From an uncultured Collinsella sp. (GTDB lineage Bacteria > Actinomycetota > Coriobacteriia > Coriobacteriales > Coriobacteriaceae): DNA of 10,517 nucleotides. Below the pieces are notes generated by a model. The model searched no databases, was not told the DNA's origin, and saw only the letters and a program-made list of their open reading frames with translations. The DNA lies in NCBI GenBank assembly GCA_934630855.1, contig CAKTWW010000054.1, positions 1 through 10,517 of the forward strand. The letters are read 5' to 3'. The position numbers and the translations under genes are program-made. This document shows, piece by piece, positions 5,626 through 10,517 of this stretch (position 1 is its first letter; the number at the start of each line of letters is the position of its first letter).

Positions 5626-8079
5626 ATGCTGCAGAAAATCCAACGTTTTGGCGGAGCCATGTTTGCGCCCGCCATGCTGTTTTCCATATCGGGCCTTATG
5701 GTCGGCATCTCCGCCCTCGCCACGACCGCAGACATTGTCGGCGACCTTGCCGTATACGGAACGCCTTGGTACTTCTTCTGGACCATCGTCCAGCGCGGAT
5801 CGTGGACGGTCTTTAGGCGCCTTCCGCTTTTGTTTGCCATCGCGCTACCCATCGGCCTTGCCCAAAAGCAACCGGCGCGCTGCTGCCTCGAGGCGCTCGT
5901 GGCATATTTTGCCTACTGCTTCTTTTTGAGCGAAATCATCAAGATCGGCGGCAACAATCTGGGTCTTATGTACCCCTCATCCCTTGCTCCCGCCACCGGC
6001 ATCACCATCATCGACGGCATCAAGACGCTCGACACCGGCATCATCGGACCGCTGGCGGTCTCGACAATCGTCGTTACCATCCATGATCGCTTCTACGACG
6101 CCAAGGTGCCCGATTGGCTCGGCACCTTCTCCGGCTCATCGTTGGTCTACCTCATCAGCTTTTTCGCCGTTCTCGGCCTCGCCATCGTCTCGGCAATCGC
6201 CGTTCCCTTTATATATGGAGCGACCGATACGTTGCGCCATGCGCTTGCGGGAGTCGGCACCTTAGGCGTGGGCCTCTTCGTGTTTTTGGAGCGCGCCCTC
6301 GAACCCTTCGGCCTGCACCACCTGCTCTACATGCCGATCTACTACGACAACCTGGTCGTAAACGAAGGCGTCTACGCCACGTGGACCAACCTACTTCCCA
6401 TCCTTTCCCACAGCACGCGCCCCCTTAAGGAACTTGCTCCTTGGGCTGGCTTTACCGCCACCGGCTGGGTCAAGCTCTTTGGCTTGCCCGCCATCGCCGC
6501 GGCGTTCTACACCACCGCAAAACCCGATCGCAGGGCCGGCCTTAAGGTCATCCTGCTGCCTGCCATCGTCACCTCGGTGGTCTGCGGCGTCACCGAACCG
6601 CTCGAGTTCCTCTTTATGTTCACCTATCCGGGGCTCTTCGTGCTCTATGCCGCCTTATCGTCCTGCCTTGCCATGGCCATGAATTTCTTTGGCATCGTGG
6701 GCATTTTCTCGGGCGGCCTTATGGAAATGGCGGCCTTCAACTTTATCCCGCTCATGCGCACGCACGCCGGTGCCTACCTTATGGCACTCGGTATTGGGCT
6801 TGCCTTTAGCGTCATCTTTTTCCTGAGCTTCCGCGGTATCATCCTAGCCCTCGACCTTAAAACCCCGGGGCGCGAGGACCATGGCGCCAATCGCGCCGCC
6901 GACAAACAGTCAGCAAAGAGCATGGAGGACAAAGGGGACTCTTTCGATGATGATTCAGCCAATGCGCAGGCAAACCTCGATCACCTGCTTGCCGAGCACG
7001 TCGTCGAGCTTTTGGGTGGCGTTGGCAACATCGTGGGCGCAACCAACTGCGCCACACGCCTGCGCGTGGAGGTCGTCGATCCCTCTATCGTCGCGGACAA
7101 TGCATCGTTTGTCGCAGCCGGTGCCAAGGGCCTCATCATCACCGGCAAAACCGCCCAGGTGATCATCGGCATCTCCGTTTTGCGCATTAAGGAGCACTTC
7201 GATCAGATCATGGGGCTCGAGCCGGGCTTTGCCCCCGAAGCGCCCCATCCCGTGCCCGGTGACACTCTTCAAAAGCCTGCAAATATCTGCTTCTTTGATA
7301 TCGACGGAACGCTTGCCTGGCAAGACCCCCGCGTGGCCCAGGAGCTCCCCGAGGACGAACGGGACCTCTCGCCCTACCCCAACGAAGCGGTCTCGAAGGC
7401 CATCCGCGATTTTGTCGCCAACGGCAACATGGCGTTTATCTGCACGGGGCGCACACTCAGCTGCATCCATCCCAAGCTGCTCGAGCTGCCCTGGGCCGGC
7501 ATCATCTGTCTTGCGGGTGGCCATGTCGAACTCGGTGGACAGGCGATTCGCGATCTGGCGATGACTCCCGGCATGTTGCAACGCCTCATCCCTTATCTTG
7601 AGCAGTCGGGCGAGGTCATCCGCTTTGAAGGCCTTAACGGCGTCGTGCGCATGAGCGCCGACGCACCCGACGCTCCTGGGTACGCACGCACCGTGGGAGA
7701 TGCCGTAACGCAGTTGCAGCACTACGGCGCCTACAAGATCTTGATGTCCACGCCGCTCGCCAACCGCATTGCTCAGGACAAGGAGCTTGAACCGCTGCTG
7801 TGCTTCAACGAACTCGAGCTCGATGTAACGGAAATCTCGCCCCGTGAATGCACCAAGCGCGAGGGCATCCAGTCCGTACTCGACGTCCTCGACCCCAACC
7901 ACGGAACCGTATACGGCATCGGCGATGCCAGCAATGACATCACGTTGATGAATGCCGTCGATGTTGGCATCGCGATGGGCAACGCGCCCGACTATCTCAA
8001 AAAGCGCGCAGACTATATCACCGACTCGGTCGGCAACGACGGCGTCGTCAAAGCGCTCGAGCACTTTAAGCTTATATAG
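5626..8079 (+). CDS. PTS EIIC-EIIB (alpha-glucoside family) fused to Cof-type HAD phosphatase
   Basis: One 817-residue protein with three parts. Residues 1-415 are a PTS EIIC membrane channel closely resembling GlvC/MalP/AglA-type alpha-glucoside permeases: MLQKIQRFGGAMF at the start, GIKTLDTGIIG (131-141), GLHHLLYMP (229-237), GVTEPLEF (321-328) and LKTPGRE (411-417). Residues about 450-530 are EIIB with the phosphorylated cysteine Cys475 in NCATRLR. After a Pro-rich linker (531-550), residues 551-817 form a full Cof/HAD-IIB phosphatase: nucleophile motif DIDGT (558-562), Thr607 in CTGR, Lys744 in TKREGI and GIGDASND (764-771), with a C2-type cap between. No EIIA domain is present, so phosphate must come from a separate EIIA. 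Inference: sugar is phosphorylated on entry and some of it is dephosphorylated at once, or the HAD part limits sugar-phosphate stress. No 6-phospho-glucosidase gene is nearby. The domain calls are firm; the substrate is inferred. Confidence 0.92.
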   Translation: MLQKIQRFGGAMFAPAMLFSISGLMVGISALATTADIVGDLAVYGTPWYFFWTIVQRGSWTVFRRLPLLFAIALPIGLAQKQPARCCLEALVAYFAYCFFLSEIIKIGGNNLGLMYPSSLAPATGITIIDGIKTLDTGIIGPLAVSTIVVTIHDRFYDAKVPDWLGTFSGSSLVYLISFFAVLGLAIVSAIAVPFIYGATDTLRHALAGVGTLGVGLFVFLERALEPFGLHHLLYMPIYYDNLVVNEGVYATWTNLLPILSHSTRPLKELAPWAGFTATGWVKLFGLPAIAAAFYTTAKPDRRAGLKVILLPAIVTSVVCGVTEPLEFLFMFTYPGLFVLYAALSSCLAMAMNFFGIVGIFSGGLMEMAAFNFIPLMRTHAGAYLMALGIGLAFSVIFFLSFRGIILALDLKTPGREDHGANRAADKQSAKSMEDKGDSFDDDSANAQANLDHLLAEHVVELLGGVGNIVGATNCATRLRVEVVDPSIVADNASFVAAGAKGLIITGKTAQVIIGISVLRIKEHFDQIMGLEPGFAPEAPHPVPGDTLQKPANICFFDIDGTLAWQDPRVAQELPEDERDLSPYPNEAVSKAIRDFVANGNMAFICTGRTLSCIHPKLLELPWAGIICLAGGHVELGGQAIRDLAMTPGMLQRLIPYLEQSGEVIRFEGLNGVVRMSADAPDAPGYARTVGDAVTQLQHYGAYKILMSTPLANRIAQDKELEPLLCFNELELDVTEISPRECTKREGIQSVLDVLDPNHGTVYGIGDASNDITLMNAVDVGIAMGNAPDYLKKRADYITDSVGNDGVVKALEHFKLI

Positions 8080-8146
8080 GCACCCGGACCGCACACACCC
8101 TGTTGCCCTAAATCGCCAAAACTGACGCGCAGGAAACCCCAATGTG

Positions 8147-8179
8147 GCAATATGTTGTCTGCATATTGCACCAATGCAA
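8147..8179. promoter_or_regulatory. Inverted repeats upstream of polyprenyl synthase
   Basis: GCAATATG (8147-8154) and CATATTGC (8162-8169) are perfect 8-bp arms around TTGTCTG. A second small repeat, TTGCA (8166-8170) and TGCAA (8175-8179), overlaps it. They fall in the 112 bases between the PTS-HAD stop and the synthase start. No terminator for the PTS-HAD gene and no convincing promoter were found here, so the repeat could be an operator or a leader hairpin. Confidence 0.4.
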
Positions 8180-8191
8180 CCTTTAGAAAGA

Positions 8192-9217
8192 ATGCGAGAA
8201 CCCGTGTCCAGTCCGTTTACCAGCTTTCTAGCCCAGCACTTTGACCAGATCAACGACTATCTGGCCACGTTCTTTGACGGACAGGCGACCTCTGCCGATA
8301 TCGAGCGCTACCTGTATGCCCCACTCTCGGCGTTTACCGCCAACGCCGGCAAACGCCACCGCCCACTCATCTGCATGCTCGCCGCCACCGCCGTGGGCGG
8401 TAGCTTTGAGAGCGCCCGCAGCGCCGCGGCGGCCATCGAGCACTTCCAGTCGGGCGCACTCATCCACGACGACATCGCCGACAACGGGCAGCTTCGTCGC
8501 GGCAAGCCCTGCATGTACCTTACCGAGGGCACGGGGCTTGCCATCAACTGCGGAGATCTGGCACTCACCATGGTCACCAAGACGGTCCTCGACGACCCCA
8601 CACTCAAGCCTGACGTAAAGCTGCGTGTGCTTCACGAACTCACCGAGATGATCGTCCGCACCATCGAAGGCCAAGCGCTCGACCTGGGCTGGGTCCGCGA
8701 TGGACGCTTTGACATCTCGGTTGACGACTATCTGGACATGGCGACGCACAAGACCGCATATTACAGCGGGGCCACGCCGCTTGCCGCCGGAGCCATCATC
8801 GGCGGCGGCAGCGAGGAGCAGGTCGAGGCGTTGCGCACTTTTGGCCTGCACACCGGCCTTGCCTTCCAGATCCAAGACGACCTGCTCAACCTTGTTGGCA
8901 CCAAGGAGGCCGCCAACAAGGACTTCCGCACCGATATCACCGAGGGCAAGCGTACGCTCGTTGCCGTGCACACCCTATCCGATGAGCGCTATCACGACGA
9001 GGTCGAGGCAATCCTTTCCTCGGGCACCGAGGACCCTGTACAGCTCGCACGCGCTGTGGAAATCTTCCAGGAGACCGGCTCCATCGATTATGCCCACGCC
9101 TACGCGCTCGACCTGACCGCCAAGGCCAAGGCCGCCATCGAGGACGTCCAGCTCGACCCGCACGCACGCGAGCTGTTCCTCTCCATGGCAGATTTCTTTG
9201 TGGAACGTCTTAACTAA
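8192..9217 (+). CDS. All-trans polyprenyl diphosphate synthase
   Basis: Condenses isopentenyl diphosphate onto an allylic primer to make a C20 or longer prenyl diphosphate, acting in the cytoplasm for lipid or quinone side-chain synthesis. With this start, 341 residues show GKRHRPL (53-59), the first Asp-rich motif DDIAD (93-97) followed by LRRG (101-104), and the second region QDDLLNLVG (228-236) with NKDFRTDITEGKRT (242-255). The second motif lacks the last Asp of DDxxD, as in DDLLxxxG-type actinobacterial geranylgeranyl synthases. Small residues ahead of the first motif argue against a C15-only enzyme. The start is unsure: GTG 8144 would put the inverted repeat in the gene, ATG 8174 has no ribosome site, and GTG 8204 is as plausible as ATG 8192. 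Confidence 0.88.
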   Translation: MREPVSSPFTSFLAQHFDQINDYLATFFDGQATSADIERYLYAPLSAFTANAGKRHRPLICMLAATAVGGSFESARSAAAAIEHFQSGALIHDDIADNGQLRRGKPCMYLTEGTGLAINCGDLALTMVTKTVLDDPTLKPDVKLRVLHELTEMIVRTIEGQALDLGWVRDGRFDISVDDYLDMATHKTAYYSGATPLAAGAIIGGGSEEQVEALRTFGLHTGLAFQIQDDLLNLVGTKEAANKDFRTDITEGKRTLVAVHTLSDERYHDEVEAILSSGTEDPVQLARAVEIFQETGSIDYAHAYALDLTAKAKAAIEDVQLDPHARELFLSMADFFVERLN

Positions 9218-9355
9218 CGGGGGTTATAAAACCTGTCAGCAGCGTATTTAGGCACAACTTGCTACACTGTTGAGTGCATGTTTATGCATCCCTTTGCGTT
9301 GTCTATCCGACAGACGCTCAAATAGTACGAATGGTACGCCGAAAGGGGTTCGTTC
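9218..9355 (+). promoter_or_regulatory. Spacer upstream of the PG-binding protein
   Basis: I found no convincing -35/-10 pair; TACACT (9263-9268) is a possible -10 without a good -35. A small hairpin, TGCAT/ATGCA (9275-9279 with 9284-9288), and GGTT-ATAA-AACC just after the synthase stop are the only symmetries seen. The gene may be read from its own promoter here or together with the synthase. Confidence 0.25.
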
Positions 9356-10261
9356 ATGGAACCTATTACAACGGGCATGCAGGGAGCAGCCGTCGAGGAC
9401 GTGCAATCCCGTCTCCTGCAGCTCGGCTACACTATCGATGCCGCCGAGGTCGCCGACAAGCACTTTGGCACCACCACCGAGCAGGCTGTTAGCACCTTTA
9501 GGCTCGACAGCGGCCTTGCCGCCGGTCACGCCGTCGACATCCCCTGCTGGAGCGCCCTGGTCGACGCTTCGTACAAGCTGGGTGACCGCACTCTCTACCT
9601 GCGTATGCCCAATTTCCACGGTGCCGACGTGCAGGCCCTGCAGCGCGCGCTCAATGTTTTGGGCTTTGCCTGCGGCGAAGACGACGGCTACTTTGGCCCG
9701 CATACCGAAGCCGCCCTGCAGCAGTTCCAGGAAAACGTCGGCCTGTTTGCTGACGGTATGGCGTTCCAGGATACCTACGCCTACATCAACCGCCTGCACC
9801 ATGTGTGGGAGGGCAAGCCCTCGGTCACCGAGGCCGAGTCGCGCATCGGTTTCGCTCGCGCGGCCAACGTGCTTGAGCGCTTCCAGATTGCCGTTATCGG
9901 CGAGGACCCCATCGCACGCAGCGTTGCATCGCGCATGTGGAACATCGCCACGGCGACGACCGACAACAGCGGCATGATGCTCTGCGATTCCGAGGTCCCG
10001 ACCGATGTCGACCTGGTGCTCGAGATTGCAAGCGATGAGCTGCCTGCTGACGCAGCACCGCGTGCCACGATTGCCCTCGCTGAGTGCCACAACTTGGCTC
10101 AGCGCATCCGCACCGCCAATGTTGCCGCCCAGCAAAAGCCTGCACGCATTCGCATCGAACTCACGGGCATGACGCGCTACAACGGCACCTTCACCGCAAG
10201 CGATGCCCAAACGCTCGCCGTACGCCTGCTCGATGGCGTTTGCGATGCCCTCGCAGATTAG
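9356..10261 (+). CDS. Cytoplasmic-looking protein with two peptidoglycan-binding repeats
   Basis: A 301-residue protein with two PG_binding_1-type repeats at about 5-70 (GAAVEDVQSRLLQLGY; FGTTTEQAVSTF) and about 85-145 (GADVQALQRALNVLGF; YFGPHTEAALQQF). The C-terminal part (about 160-301) I do not recognise with certainty. No signal peptide or membrane segment is present, which is unusual for wall binders. The layout of two such repeats, no export signal and a C-terminal domain recalls mycobacterial CwlM, a cytoplasmic regulator of MurA with an amidase-like domain. Here no GHGG-type zinc motif is visible, so hydrolase activity is unlikely. ATG is preceded by GAAAGGGG 7 bases upstream. It follows the polyprenyl synthase by 138 bases without a clear terminator or promoter. 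Confidence 0.8.
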   Translation: MEPITTGMQGAAVEDVQSRLLQLGYTIDAAEVADKHFGTTTEQAVSTFRLDSGLAAGHAVDIPCWSALVDASYKLGDRTLYLRMPNFHGADVQALQRALNVLGFACGEDDGYFGPHTEAALQQFQENVGLFADGMAFQDTYAYINRLHHVWEGKPSVTEAESRIGFARAANVLERFQIAVIGEDPIARSVASRMWNIATATTDNSGMMLCDSEVPTDVDLVLEIASDELPADAAPRATIALAECHNLAQRIRTANVAAQQKPARIRIELTGMTRYNGTFTASDAQTLAVRLLDGVCDALAD

Positions 10262-10268
10262 GTAAACT
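10240..10268 (+). promoter_or_regulatory. Candidate promoter of tRNA-Gln
   Basis: TTGCGA (10240-10245) and TAAACT (10263-10268), each matching four of six consensus bases, are separated by exactly 17 bases. They straddle the stop codon of the upstream gene, and RNA would start about 25 bases before the tRNA. A hairpin, GTTGCT/AGCAAC (10275-10280 with 10285-10290), lies in the short leader. Confidence 0.4.
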
Positions 10269-10298
10269 AGACGAGTTGCTTTTGAGCAACACACACAT

Positions 10299-10373
10299 TG
10301 GGACGTAGTTCAACGGTAGAACTCCGGTTTTTGGTGCCGGCTGTTGGGGGTTCGAATCCCTCCGTCCCAGCCA
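10299..10373 (+). tRNA. tRNA-Gln (anticodon UUG)
   Basis: A full 75-base cloverleaf with encoded CCA. Acceptor TGGGACG (10299-10305) pairs with CGTCCCA (10363-10369), with discriminator G. The D stem is GTTC/GAAC. The anticodon stem is CCGGT/GCCGG with loop TTTTGGT, placing TTG at 10331-10333. The T stem and loop are GGGGG-TTCGAAT-CCCTC. The U at position 1 and the UUG anticodon fit bacterial glutamine tRNA. Confidence 0.97.
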
Positions 10374-10380
10374 AAGAAAC

Positions 10381-10416
10381 AAAGCGCCCTGAGCCCATAG
10401 CGGCCCAGGGCGCTTT
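10381..10416 (+). terminator. Bidirectional terminator after tRNA-Gln
   Basis: AAAGCGCCCTG (10381-10391) and CAGGGCGCTTT (10406-10416) form an 11-bp perfect stem followed by TTTCTT. The AAA/TTT ends give a short U-run on either strand, so it can end transcription from the tRNA and from a convergent minus-strand unit at the right edge. Confidence 0.88.
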
Positions 10417-10420
10417 CTTG

Positions 10421-10517
10421 TGGGCAAGCGGAGGGATTCGAACCCGCAAGGGTGCGGAGCTGAGGAAACGCGAAGCGTTTTCCAGCGCAGCACGCAAGGA
10501 GCGAAGCGACGCAGCGG
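10421..10517 (-). other. tRNA 3'-half-like sequence with GC-rich hairpins
   Basis: On the minus strand, 10450-10421 reads as a T arm and acceptor end: GCGGG-TTCGAAT-CCCTC, CGCTTGC and CCA. It shares 17 bases (10445-10429) with the tRNA-Gln T arm (10348-10364), inverted across the terminator. The T stem has one mismatch, there is no base left for a normal discriminator, and the remaining bases to the window edge show no D arm or anticodon arm. Instead they hold GGAAACGC-GAA-GCGTTTTCC (10464-10483) and two GCGAAGCG copies (10470, 10501). It may be a tRNA relic, part of a repeat, or the end of an odd tRNA cut by the window. Confidence 0.5.

Noticed and set aside
7040..7290. Possible frameshift or misassembly joining EIICB to a separate HAD gene
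   Set aside because: The frame is continuous, the linker is a plausible Pro-rich tether, and no stop codon or internal ribosome binding site marks a separate gene start. Kept as a point to verify from reads.
6955..8253. A 432-residue minus-strand frame opposite the EIIB-HAD part of the fusion
   Set aside because: Antisense shadow; the plus frame holds all catalytic motifs in order.
10191..10497. Two minus-strand frames containing RVRIPPLA- and RRDSNPQQPAPK-like strings
   Set aside because: These strings come from translating tRNA sequence; the frames cross tRNA-Gln and the terminator.
1..10517. CRISPR array, insertion sequence or prophage genes
   Set aside because: No regularly spaced repeats, transposase, integrase or structural phage genes are visible on either strand.

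Overview
The window looks like a chromosomal segment of a Gram-positive, fairly GC-rich gut actinobacterium. Collinsella or another Coriobacteriia is my best guess. The grounds are GC-biased third positions, GAAAGG/AGGAGG-type ribosome binding sites, the codon style, and a Tat-type lipoprotein signal on a sugar-binding protein. This is inferred from style and protein families; no marker gene here fixes the genus.

Left half (7-5398, all minus strand): a sugar-uptake module read right to left. It starts with a GntR/HutC-family repressor (5398-4679), closed by a strong hairpin terminator (4590-4636). A 306-base control region follows, then a carbohydrate ABC importer: Tat-lipoprotein binding protein, MalF-type permease, MalG-type permease and MsmX/UgpC-type ATPase. 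A 13-bp hairpin lies between the binding protein and the permeases, and an 8-bp hairpin between the permeases and the ATPase. Both look like devices for setting unequal expression within one transcript.

Centre (5399-8079): divergent from the repressor is a single 817-residue protein joining an alpha-glucoside-family PTS EIIC, an EIIB with its phospho-cysteine, and a complete Cof-type HAD phosphatase. A permease that phosphorylates its sugar and carries its own phosphatase is the most unusual thing here. Four copies of one short motif, TTGTWYRAAC, sit in the control regions of the repressor, the ABC operon and the PTS gene. The repressor therefore probably controls both importers, with a sugar or sugar phosphate as the likely signal.

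Right half (8080-10517, plus strand): an all-trans polyprenyl diphosphate synthase, then a signal-peptide-less protein with two peptidoglycan-binding repeats and an unassigned C-terminal domain (a possible relative of the cytoplasmic regulator CwlM). Next come tRNA-Gln(UUG) with a bidirectional terminator and, on the opposite strand, a GC-rich stretch ending in a tRNA 3'-half-like sequence. I see no insertion sequence, CRISPR array, rRNA or phage gene.
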